This document shows, piece after piece, positions 29,464-36,985 of a DNA stretch of 64,000 nt. A program made the position numbers and the translations under genes. The stretch comes from Streptomyces venezuelae (lineage in GTDB: Bacteria > Actinomycetota > Actinomycetes > Streptomycetales > Streptomycetaceae): contig NZ_CP029192.1 of NCBI RefSeq assembly GCF_008642315.1, positions 4,774,001 to 4,838,000 of the forward strand, given 5' to 3'. The number at the start of each line of letters is the position of its first letter. Position 1 is the stretch's first letter. Below the pieces are notes generated by a model. It was not told the origin of the DNA. It did not search any database and saw nothing but the letters and a program-made list of their open reading frames with translations.

Positions 29464-30186
29464 CTAGTTCTGCTCAGCCCGTTCCGACTGGCGCGGCCCA
29501 GCCGTCGCGGAGGCGCAGGCACCGGCCGCCCAGAGCAGGACGGCGGTGATCATCGCGGGGGTGTGGGTCGACGGGTGGAGGGACCAGGCCCAGGGCTCGG
29601 GGGTGTTGTCGCTGCCCACTCCCAGGAGCAGCGTGGGTCCGAACATGCCCAACGGGAGCAGCCAGGCGAGGCCGCTGCCGAAGAGGCGGGCGCTGAGCAT
29701 GCCGAGGCCCAGATAGCCGATGACGTTGCGGGCCGCCGAGACGAAGACCTCGCTCGTGGCTCCGGCGAGGAGCGGCAGGGCGGTCAGGCCCAGGGCCAGG
29801 GCGAGGAGGGTGATCAGGTACAGGGCTCGGTGGCGGGACATCGGCTGGGCCGACGTCTGCTCCAGGTCGGCCATGGGGGAGAAGAGCGTCGTGGCCAGGA
29901 TCACCGCGTGGGCCAGCGGGACGATCTCGGCCACGGGGACGCTGAAGTCGACCAGGTACCGGAACTCCGGTACCGCGACGCGTTGGCCCGCGAACGCGGT
30001 CGCCGCCAGGGCCACGAGCAGGGCGACGGCCGCCGCGCGGGGCAGGCCCCGGCAGCGTACGAAAGCCAGGACAGGGGCGAGTCGTGGGTCTTGGAGCAGG
30101 CCTGAGCGGGCCGGTTCCTCGGAGCGGCTGGTCGGGCTCGGAGTGGTCGGGCTCGGAGTGGTCGGTTCGGGATTCGCTGGGGGCAT
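29464..30186 (-). CDS. Integral membrane protein, ABC exporter-associated
   Basis: The 240-residue protein has a Pro/Thr/Ser-rich N terminus with a repeated TTPSP element and about six transmembrane helices. No catalytic motif is visible. It follows the large permease gene by 47 bp and the ATPase gene before that, so it is probably a second membrane subunit of the same exporter. ATG 30186 is used. Confidence 0.7.
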   Translation of the reverse strand: MPPANPEPTTPSPTTPSPTSRSEEPARSGLLQDPRLAPVLAFVRCRGLPRAAAVALLVALAATAFAGQRVAVPEFRYLVDFSVPVAEIVPLAHAVILATTLFSPMADLEQTSAQPMSRHRALYLITLLALALGLTALPLLAGATSEVFVSAARNVIGYLGLGMLSARLFGSGLAWLLPLGMFGPTLLLGVGSDNTPEPWAWSLHPSTHTPAMITAVLLWAAGACASATAGPRQSERAEQN

Positions 30187-30233
30187 CGCGGCGCTGTCGA
30201 TTCACTCGGGGGCAGCTGGGGGAGCTGCGGCAG

Positions 30234-31535
30234 CTACGGGAGTTCGGGGACCGGCTCGCACGCGCGGATGTCGCCGGCCGCCGCCTCGATCCACCGGTCC
30301 TGCTTCGCGCGCGGAGCGCCGGTGATGCGCTCGAGGGCGCGGCCGAACTCCTCCCCGTAGTACTCGCCGGGGGCCCCGATGCGGGCGCGTACGGCCGCTT
30401 CGAACAGGAACGTGTCGGGGTAGCCGCCGGCCGACTTGAGGAGGTGCGGCGCGCACTTCGATGACCTGGGCTGCGGGAGGGCCGCCGAGAACATCGCGTC
30501 GGTCAGGTCGTCCTTGGTCGCCGCCGGTGACATGAGGGGCAGTTCGGCGCTGCCTGCGCCGGACGGGAGGTCGAGGCCGTCGGCGTAGAAGGAGCGGTTG
30601 AGTCCGGAGAGGGAGCCGAGCCCGGAGTCGACGGTCCGTACGGCGGCTCGGGCCTGGGGCAGCAGATGACGGTCGTCCGGCCACAGGCACGCCTTCGTGC
30701 GGCCGCTGGTGGTGCAGAGCGGCTGCGCGGGCTGTTCCTTGCGCACGGCCCAGTACGAGTCGGGCACCGGTGTGCGGAAGGCCACGAGGGTGCCGCCCGC
30801 GACGAGCGCGGCCACCGTGAGCGCGCCGAGCGCGACCGGGCGGGGCGCGAGGGCGGCGCCGCGCCAGAGCGCGGGCAGCGCGATGAGGGCGAGGCCGAAC
30901 GCCAGGCACCAGGCGACGGCGACCAGCATGCGCGTCGTGTTGGGCTCGAACTCCGAGCTCCAGAACTCGTCTATCGCGGGGAACAGCTTGTCGAGCGGGG
31001 TGTCGGGGACGAACGCGACGACGACGAAGAGGCTGTACCAGAAGACGCCCGCGAAGGGGGCGACCACGCGGGAGGGCAGCGCGGAGCCGACGGCGACCCC
31101 GACGGCGATCTCCAGGCCCATCATGCCCGCGCCGAGCAGCAGCGGCGTCCACGCGGGTTCGCTGACGTCGCTGACTCCGGCGGTGCGGGAGAAGGCGACG
31201 GCGATCAGTACGGCGTACGCGAGGAGGGCCCAGAGCCAGGCCGCGAGCCAGAGCAGCAGCGACTGGGACCAGCTGCCGCGGGCGGCGGTGTCGGCCCAGA
31301 GCCGGGTGCGGTGGCGGAAGGCGCGGCCCGCGCTCCAGGCGGCCGCCGCGCTCATCACGGAGCCCATCACGATGACGGAGAAGAGCTGGACCTGGAGGCT
31401 GGTCTGGGTCCACCAGCCGATCCAGTCGCTCTCGTCGGGGCTCTCCGCGGTGAAGTAGTAGACGCCGATGGCACCCATGAGGGCGGCGGCCCATTTGGCC
31501 TCGCCGCGGCGCATTTCGGTGAGGAGCACGCGCAT
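30234..31535 (-). CDS. ABC exporter permease with large extracytoplasmic C-terminal domain
   Basis: The 433-residue membrane protein has about six helices in residues 15-260, followed by a soluble region of about 170 residues. That region contains four Cys (CTTSGRTKACLW, SSKCAPHL, DIRACEPVPEL) and probably faces outside. The start ATG 31535 shares one base with the stop of the ATPase gene (TGATG), indicating coupling. Permeases with a Cys-rich periplasmic-side domain are seen in Streptomyces lantibiotic or peptide exporters; the substrate is unknown. Confidence 0.75.
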   Translation of the reverse strand: MRVLLTEMRRGEAKWAAALMGAIGVYYFTAESPDESDWIGWWTQTSLQVQLFSVIVMGSVMSAAAAWSAGRAFRHRTRLWADTAARGSWSQSLLLWLAAWLWALLAYAVLIAVAFSRTAGVSDVSEPAWTPLLLGAGMMGLEIAVGVAVGSALPSRVVAPFAGVFWYSLFVVVAFVPDTPLDKLFPAIDEFWSSEFEPNTTRMLVAVAWCLAFGLALIALPALWRGAALAPRPVALGALTVAALVAGGTLVAFRTPVPDSYWAVRKEQPAQPLCTTSGRTKACLWPDDRHLLPQARAAVRTVDSGLGSLSGLNRSFYADGLDLPSGAGSAELPLMSPAATKDDLTDAMFSAALPQPRSSKCAPHLLKSAGGYPDTFLFEAAVRARIGAPGEYYGEEFGRALERITGAPRAKQDRWIEAAAGDIRACEPVPELP

Positions 31536-32338
31536 CAGCCGGCCACCGCTTCCGTGCCGGCGAGGTGCAGATATCCGGCTTCCACGGCACTCCCGTCGAT
31601 GTCGCCGCCCGCGTCACCCGTGTCCCCGTCGGGCAGCGCGCACAGCTCGGCGACCGTGCCAGTGAACCGGACCGTGCCTTCGAGGAGGACGGCGACGCGG
31701 TCGCACACGTGGGCCACGTCCTCGGCGAGGTGGGTGCTCATCACCACCGCGCAGCGGTCGCCCAACTCCTTGATGAGCTTGCGGAATCCGACGCGCTGGG
31801 CCGGGTCGAGGCCCACCGTCGGTTCGTCGAGGAGGACGAGGGAGGGCTCGTTGACCATGGCCTGGGCGATGCCGACGCGGCGCAGCATGCCGCCGGAGAG
31901 GGCGCCCATCCGCGTACCCGCGTGCTTCTCCATCTGCACCAGGCGCAGCGCCTCGCGGGCGCGTTCGCGGCGCTGGGAGGCGGGCACCTTGCGCAGCCAG
32001 GCGGCGTATTCGGTGAACTCCAGGACGGTGAAGCGGGGGTAGTACCCGAAGGACTGCGGCAGCACCCCGATCTGCTTGCGCAGCCGCTGCACGCGGGTGC
32101 GTCCCGGGGTCTCGCCCAGGAGGGTGACGTCGCCGGACTTCGGCCTGCGGGCCGTGCTCAGCAGCGACAACAGGGTGCTTTTTCCCGCTCCGTTGGGCCC
32201 CAGGAGACCGGTGACTCCGGCGGGGAAGGTGAGGGAGACGTCGTCGAGGGCGGTCGTCGAGCCGTACTGGACGGTGACGCCCGCGACCGCCGCGACCGGC
32301 TGGGAGCCGGTCGCGGCGGCGCTGTGGGGAGTGCTCAC
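31535..32338 (-). CDS. ABC transporter ATP-binding protein
   Basis: The 267-residue ATPase has Walker A LLGPNGAGKSTLL (about residue 45), Q-loop LPQSFGYYPRFTV, signature LSGGMLRRVGIAQAM, Walker B LVLLDEPTVGLDP and the His switch VMSTHLAED. It starts at GTG 32338 after an AGGA site. It is the first gene of the three-gene exporter operon 32338-29464. No dedicated regulator is adjacent. Confidence 0.9.
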   Translation of the reverse strand: MSTPHSAAATGSQPVAAVAGVTVQYGSTTALDDVSLTFPAGVTGLLGPNGAGKSTLLSLLSTARRPKSGDVTLLGETPGRTRVQRLRKQIGVLPQSFGYYPRFTVLEFTEYAAWLRKVPASQRRERAREALRLVQMEKHAGTRMGALSGGMLRRVGIAQAMVNEPSLVLLDEPTVGLDPAQRVGFRKLIKELGDRCAVVMSTHLAEDVAHVCDRVAVLLEGTVRFTGTVAELCALPDGDTGDAGGDIDGSAVEAGYLHLAGTEAVAG

Positions 32339-32370
32339 GTGATTCCTGAGTCCTGAATCCTGAGTTCGAA

Positions 32371-32793
32371 TCAGTTCTGGGCGTTCACGTAACCGTAGGC
32401 CCGGCTGCCGGGTATGCCGGCCCAGGTGGCCTTGGTGTAGTACTTGCCGCCGGTGCTGGTGCCCTTGTACGCGCCACAGCCGTAGCCCTGCTTGTAGCTG
32501 CGGGACGTGCTGGCGATCTTCGGGTCGGGGCGGAAGCTCTTGTCCTGGTAGATGTACGCGCTGAACGTCCGCGTGTCGTTCACCGGCACGTCGCCGCAGG
32601 CCTTGGCGTGCCCGCTGCTCTTGCCCTTCCAGCGGTCACCGTCTTCCTTGCTCCCCGCTGTGGAGAGGGCGAACGGCAGCCGGCTTCCGCTGATCTCCGC
32701 GGCCACCGCACCCACGGCGGGCACGCTGATGGCGACCGCCGTCAGCACACCCACGACCGCGAGCTTGCGCTTCCCCGTAAAACGCTTGCGCAT
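32371..32793 (-). CDS. Small secreted protein of unknown function
   Basis: The 140-residue precursor has a Sec signal peptide (MRKRFTGKRKLAVVGVLTAVAIS, cleavage near AVAA) and a mature part of about 105 residues. Two Cys (KACGDVP, GYGCGAY) probably form a disulfide, and the C-terminal half is Tyr/Gly-rich (KYYTKATWAGIPGSRAYGYV). ATG 32793 follows AGGAGAG; an ATG six codons earlier has no site. I recognise no family. It is divergent from a cell-wall hydrolase gene, and the ABC exporter operon begins 33 bp after its stop. Confidence 0.75.
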   Translation of the reverse strand: MRKRFTGKRKLAVVGVLTAVAISVPAVGAVAAEISGSRLPFALSTAGSKEDGDRWKGKSSGHAKACGDVPVNDTRTFSAYIYQDKSFRPDPKIASTSRSYKQGYGCGAYKGTSTGGKYYTKATWAGIPGSRAYGYVNAQN

Positions 32794-33090
32794 GAACTCT
32801 CCTAAAATCACGACGAATTGGTCGTAACTGCTTGGTCGCCGATCACATTAGGGGAGGACGCTGACGCTCCGTAGGTCATTAGTTCGAGTGTGTACATGAT
32901 CACTTATGAGTCATGGGGCGTGGCGGTGCTTGATCGCCGGAAGTTGGCCTGATATCGGCGCTGCGACGCTCTTCCACTCGCCATCAGTACGACGACGTGG
33001 CGCCCCACTTTGTGAGGCGCCCTGGCGCGGTCACGTGTGACCTCTACACTGAGCGCCGGTGGACTACCGGCCGGTGAAGGGTGGTTGACG

Positions 33091-34101
33091 GTGCGTAAGG
33101 CGTGGCTGGTCGCGTCCGTCGGGATCGGCGGGGCCCTCAGCTTCATCGCGCTGCTCGTCGTCGGGACGTACATGGCCGCGGGAAGCATGGCCAACGGGGT
33201 CGGCGGCGGGTCCGTCGGGCTCGCCAAGGGGGCCGTGCCCGCCACCTATCAGCCCCTCGTGCAGAAGTGGGGCAATCTCTGCAAAGCCATCAACCCCGCG
33301 CTGCTCGCCGCTCAGCTGTACCAGGAGAGCGGGTTCAATCCGCGGGCCACGAGTCCGGCCAAGGCGCAGGGGATAGCGCAGTTCATCCCGGGGACGTGGG
33401 CCTCGCACGGCTTGGACGGTGACGGCGACGGGGACCGGGACGTGTGGGATCCGAAGGATGCCATTCCGTCCGCCGCGTCGTACGACTGCAAGCTCGCCGG
33501 GTACGTGAAGGACGCGCCCGGCAACCCCACGAAGAACATGCTCGCCGCGTACAACGCGGGCGCGTACGCCGTCATCAAGTACGGCGGCGTCCCGCCCTAC
33601 AGCGAGACGCAGAACTACGTGAAGACCATCACCGACCTCTCGAAGAGCTTCGCCAGGCCCGTCGGCCGCGTGGAGCCCTCCAGGCAGGCGGCCGGCGCCA
33701 TCTACTACGCCCAGAAGAAGCTGGGCACCCTCTACCTGTGGGGCGGCAACGGCACCCCGGAACAGGGCGGCCGCTTCGACTGCTCCGGGCTCACCCTCGC
33801 CGCGTACCGCTCCGTCGGCGTGACGCTGCCGCGCGTCGCCAACGACCAGTACAACGCGGGGCCGCACCCCAAGAGGGAGGAGCTCCTCCCCGGCGACCTC
33901 GTCTTCTTCTCGGACGACCTGACCAATTCCCGCGCCATCCGGCACGTCGGCATCTACGTCGGCGGGGGCTACATGATCAACGCTCCGCGGACCGGCGCCG
34001 TCATCCGCTTCGACCGCATCGACACACCTGATTATTTCGGCGCGACCCGAGTCACCGAGGACGGTGCCAAGGCCGTGCCGGCCAAGCCGACGGAGGTCTG
34101 A
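33091..34101 (+). CDS. Lytic transglycosylase-NlpC/P60 bifunctional cell-wall hydrolase
   Basis: The 336-residue protein has an N-terminal signal anchor (residues 5-30) and an SLT-like lysozyme-fold domain at about 50-185. The catalytic Glu is in LLAAQLYQESGFNPRATSPA, followed by AQGIAQFIPGTWA and MLAAYNAGAYAV. An NlpC/P60 endopeptidase domain follows at about 205-320, with catalytic Cys in RFDCSGLTL and His in RHVGIYVG. It should cut both glycan strands and stem peptides. GTG 33091 follows AAGGGTGG. It is the likely SCO4132 counterpart, a lytic transglycosylase next to the type IV-like cluster in S. coelicolor (recall). No ydaO riboswitch motif was seen upstream. Confidence 0.9.
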   Translation: MRKAWLVASVGIGGALSFIALLVVGTYMAAGSMANGVGGGSVGLAKGAVPATYQPLVQKWGNLCKAINPALLAAQLYQESGFNPRATSPAKAQGIAQFIPGTWASHGLDGDGDGDRDVWDPKDAIPSAASYDCKLAGYVKDAPGNPTKNMLAAYNAGAYAVIKYGGVPPYSETQNYVKTITDLSKSFARPVGRVEPSRQAAGAIYYAQKKLGTLYLWGGNGTPEQGGRFDCSGLTLAAYRSVGVTLPRVANDQYNAGPHPKREELLPGDLVFFSDDLTNSRAIRHVGIYVGGGYMINAPRTGAVIRFDRIDTPDYFGATRVTEDGAKAVPAKPTEV

Positions 34102-34297
34102 GAGAGGCCTCGTTACGAATGGGGCCCACGGGGTATTCGAGGTGTGATGTGGCTGGAACCCTCCGTAAGAACACTTCTCTGAGCTGCGGCGATGTATCTC
34201 TCTTCGATAACGTCTGAGTGATCTTTCGGTGGAGAGTGGAACGTAGGACGGGGGACAAGGCGTTCCCTTGACTGGACCGACCACGGGGGTATGAACA

Positions 34298-34319
34298 GGG
34301 CGCACGGAAACGTGCGCCC
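34298..34319 (+). promoter_or_regulatory. 9-bp hairpin with GAAA tetraloop before the PAP2 gene
   Basis: GGGCGCACG (34298-34306) and CGTGCGCCC (34311-34319) pair around GAAA, 30 bp upstream of the PAP2 start. No U run follows, so a 5' leader structure or transcript-stabilising stem fits better than a terminator. Confidence 0.45.
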
Positions 34320-34349
34320 ACGGGCTAGGAGACAAGGGGCCGCAGCGCC

Positions 34350-35075
34350 ATGGCTGGACTCGATGAATCCGGGTCGAACCCCGACGTCGGCCTGCTCTAC
34401 GACATCAATGGCCTGGCCAAGGACACCCCGTCCTGGTTCGACAGCGCCGCCGCGTTCGTGGGGGAGTACGGGCTGTTGCTCGCCCTCGTCCTCCTGGTCG
34501 TGTGGTGCTGGTGGGGGCAGCGCAAGCGCGGCACCCTCGACGACGCCGCGTCCTCGGTCGCCGCCGTCGTCTGGGCACCGCTCGCCGCGGGCATCGCCGT
34601 CCTCGTCAACGTCCCCATCCGCGGCTTCGTGGAACGGCCGCGTCCGTTCCGCCTCCACCGCGGCGTCGAACTCCTCGTCGACGGCAAGAACGACTACTCC
34701 TTCGTCAGCGACCACGCCACGCTCGCCATGGCCATCGGCGCCGGACTCTTCGTCGCCAACCGGAAGTTCGGCATCGTCGGCCTCTGCCTCGCCGCCGTCG
34801 AGGGCTTCCTCCGCGTCTTCATGGGCGTGCACTATCCGACGGACGTCGTCGGCGGCTTCGCGCTCGGTACCGCCGTCGCCCTGCTCCTCTCGCCGCTCGC
34901 CATGGCGCTGCTCACGCCGCTCACCAAGATGATCGGCCGCTCCGGGCGGATGGGGTGGCTGGTGTGGGACCGGAAAGTCGCTCCTGTCGCGGCGCCGCTG
35001 AGCGGGACGGCGACGACGACGCAGGCGGCGGGTGCGGCATCGGTGGATCCGGACGAGAGGGACCTCGCGGCGTAG
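34350..35075 (+). CDS. PAP2-family membrane phosphatase
   Basis: The 241-residue protein has about five transmembrane helices and the three PAP2 signature motifs: RGFVERPRPF, FVSDHATLAMAIG (residues about 118-130), and GFLRVFMGVHYPTDVVGG. Such enzymes dephosphorylate undecaprenyl pyrophosphate or phosphatidic acid outside the membrane. The position after a peptidoglycan hydrolase would suit lipid-carrier recycling, but this is inference. ATG 34350 follows GGAGACAAGG. Its 3' end overlaps the convergent sortase reading frame by 155 bp. Confidence 0.87.
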   Translation: MAGLDESGSNPDVGLLYDINGLAKDTPSWFDSAAAFVGEYGLLLALVLLVVWCWWGQRKRGTLDDAASSVAAVVWAPLAAGIAVLVNVPIRGFVERPRPFRLHRGVELLVDGKNDYSFVSDHATLAMAIGAGLFVANRKFGIVGLCLAAVEGFLRVFMGVHYPTDVVGGFALGTAVALLLSPLAMALLTPLTKMIGRSGRMGWLVWDRKVAPVAAPLSGTATTTQAAGAASVDPDERDLAA

Positions 35076-35718
35076 CCGTAGCCGTAGGGGTCGGCGTTGA
35101 GGTCCACGTTCTCGAAACGGTGCTCGTTGGCGTCCTTCCGGGCGTCGCCACGCGCGCCGCGCTCACCACCACGTTCGAGTCCCAGTGGCCGTCCCTGCCG
35201 ATGCGCCCGCCGCAGGTGAGCAGGCGCAGTTGGGAGCCGACCACGGGCGCGTAGACCGTGGCGGTGGGGAAGTCCGCCGTGCGGTACGTGGCGACCGCCG
35301 TGACATTGAACGTCGTACGTCGCCCCGCCGATGTCGTCGTCTCGATCCGATCGCCGGGGCGCAGGCGGTCGAGGCGGGCGAAGACGGCGTCCCGGTAGCC
35401 CCGGACGTCCCGCCCTCCCCGTTCCGCGGGCGCGTCGCGGTGCCCCACGAGGACCGCCGGGCCCAGGGCTCCCGGGCGGGGGCCCAACTCGTACCAGCCC
35501 ACCTTCAGGGCGTCCCGGAACGACGGCACCTCCAGCGCGCCCCGCCGGTCGAGGCCGACCGGCAGGACGTCCGCGTCCACGCCGATCGCGGGGATCCGGA
35601 TGCGGCCCTCCAGGGCTCGGACGGGAAACGGCCCGTCGCCCAGCGGTGACGCGGTGGCGAGGAGGGCGGTCGCCGCGAGCAACAGGGGGACCGCCGCACG
35701 GCCCGGCAGGCGCTTCAC
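34921..35718 (-). CDS. Class E/F-type sortase with probable frameshift near its C terminus
   Basis: The protein starts at GTG 35718 with a signal anchor (AAVPLLLAATALLATASP), then the sortase core: RIRIPAIGVDADVLPVG, catalytic His in AVLVGHRDAP and catalytic Cys in LRLLTCGGRIG, followed by WDSNVVVSA. After codon about 187 the frame continues as low-complexity Thr/Pro/Ser sequence into the antisense of the PAP2 gene. The -1 frame there reads DANEHRFENVDLNADPYGYGY with excellent codon bias. A one-base insertion near 35145-35165, real or a sequencing error, is likely. It lies 26 bp downstream of a secreted protein gene. Confidence 0.72.
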   Translation of the reverse strand: MKRLPGRAAVPLLLAATALLATASPLGDGPFPVRALEGRIRIPAIGVDADVLPVGLDRRGALEVPSFRDALKVGWYELGPRPGALGPAVLVGHRDAPAERGGRDVRGYRDAVFARLDRLRPGDRIETTTSAGRRTTFNVTAVATYRTADFPTATVYAPVVGSQLRLLTCGGRIGRDGHWDSNVVVSAARVATPGRTPTSTVSRTWTSTPTPTATATPRGPSRPDPPMPHPPPASSSPSRSAAPRQERLSGPTPATPSARSGRSSW

Positions 35719-35744
35719 GGGGCGGCGGCAGGGACGGCGGCCGT

Positions 35745-36749
35745 TCAGTGGTGGTCCGGGCCGGAGCCGGGGCCCGCACCGCGGCCGGGGCCCGGAACGG
35801 CGTCCGTGCCCGGGGCCGCCGCGTGCGCCTTGCGGCGGCGCAGCAGCCAGACGCCCACGCCTGCCGCCGCGCCGGTCACCGCCGCGGAGGCGAACGTCAG
35901 GGGCCCGGCGGCGGGGTGCTCGGCCTCGGCCGCGGCGTGCGTCGCGCCGCCTCGGGCCGCGCCGGAGGGGGTGGCATCGAGGGCGCCGACGCGCGTGTCC
36001 GGGGACTTGGTCGCGGACGCGTCCGGGTTCGGCGTCGGGGTCGTGTACGGGTTCGCGGGCGGTTGCGAGGCCGCTTCTGTCGAGGTGTCCGAGGAGGCGT
36101 CCGTAGAGGCGTCCGTCGAGGCGTCCGTGGAAGGGGCCGGGCTTGAGGAGGCCATCGGGGGCGCGGACTTCTCCGCGGAGGTCGACGAGGTCTCGGGAGA
36201 CGCCGACTTGTCGGTCGCATCGGAGTCCGAGTCGGAGTCCGTATCGGGGTCGGAGTCGCCGTCCGTTCCCGCGCCCGCGCCCAGCTCCTTGCCGTCCGCG
36301 CCGAGCAGGCTCCAGCCCTTCACGTCCTGGCCCTTGGGGTCCTGCCCCTTCTCGTCGCCCTTGTAGTAGTAGAGGGGGCGGGTCTCGTAGATGACCTGCG
36401 GCTTGTCGGCGTCCGGCGCGTCGTCGCCGGTCTGGGCGGTCTGGCCCGAGACGTCGTCGGCCTTGGTGGGGTAGCCGATCGCGGCCGGCCACTCGGTGGC
36501 GCACTCCCCGGTGCAGTCGGGGGTGTCGGCGTCGTCGGCGTCGCGCGTGTAGAGCGGATTGCCGTCCTTGTCGGCGAGCGCCTTGCCCTCAGGGGTGTCG
36601 ATCAGGGTCAGCTGCCCGGGCTCGGTGGGCTTGTCCAGGGCGACGGCCGGGCCTGCCAGGGCGAGGACGGCCGCCGCGGCCGCCGTCGCCGTGACGGCGG
36701 CTATTCGCGGGGCGCCGGAGGGTATGCGCGTGCTACGGGGTGGGGTCAT
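35745..36749 (-). CDS. Secreted, membrane-anchored COG4315-type repeat protein
   Basis: The 334-residue precursor has a signal peptide (cleavage near GPAVALD) and a COG4315-type region (GNPLYTRDADDAD, PDCTGECATEWPA with two Cys, ETRPLYYYKGDEKGQD). A 100-residue Asp/Ser/Thr/Ala linker follows, partly made of 12-bp DNA repeats encoding STDA, and then a C-terminal helix with RRRK stop-transfer. The tail after the helix is about 32 residues and no LPxTG or LAxTG is visible before it, so it is probably membrane-anchored rather than sorted, even though a sortase gene follows 26 bp later. ATG 36749 is preferred over an upstream GTG. Confidence 0.75.
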   Translation of the reverse strand: MTPPRSTRIPSGAPRIAAVTATAAAAAVLALAGPAVALDKPTEPGQLTLIDTPEGKALADKDGNPLYTRDADDADTPDCTGECATEWPAAIGYPTKADDVSGQTAQTGDDAPDADKPQVIYETRPLYYYKGDEKGQDPKGQDVKGWSLLGADGKELGAGAGTDGDSDPDTDSDSDSDATDKSASPETSSTSAEKSAPPMASSSPAPSTDASTDASTDASSDTSTEAASQPPANPYTTPTPNPDASATKSPDTRVGALDATPSGAARGGATHAAAEAEHPAAGPLTFASAAVTGAAAGVGVWLLRRRKAHAAAPGTDAVPGPGRGAGPGSGPDHH

Positions 36750-36881
36750 GCCCCCAGGCCACCCGTGTCCAGCGGGGTGGGCCACCTGGGGGCGTGTCGG
36801 GCGGGGCCGAACGGGTTGCGGTACCCGCCGGGCGGGTGACGGGGGCGAGGGCCGACCGCCCGGCGCGGTACGTCGGCCGGA

Positions 36882-36985
36882 GAGCCTGCGGGCAGTCGAA
36901 GATCAGAGAGCCTGCGGGAAGTCGAAGATCACAGAGCCTGCGGGAAGTCGAAGATCACAGAGCCTGCGGGAAGTCGAAGAATCGC
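36882..36985. repeat. 26-bp tandem repeat, four copies, at the 3' end of the FAD oxidase gene
   Basis: Copies begin at 36882, 36908, 36934 and 36960 with the unit GAGCCTGCGGGAAGTCGAAG plus ATCACA. The last copy contains the final codons (DFPQAL) and stop of the FAD oxidase. The three others are exact or near-exact duplicates of that coding end, out of frame with one another because 26 is not a multiple of 3. Confidence 0.95.

Noticed and set aside
32812..33090. ydaO/c-di-AMP riboswitch before the cell-wall hydrolase gene
   Set aside because: Such riboswitches often precede NlpC/P60 genes in Streptomyces, but the conserved core elements are not present here.
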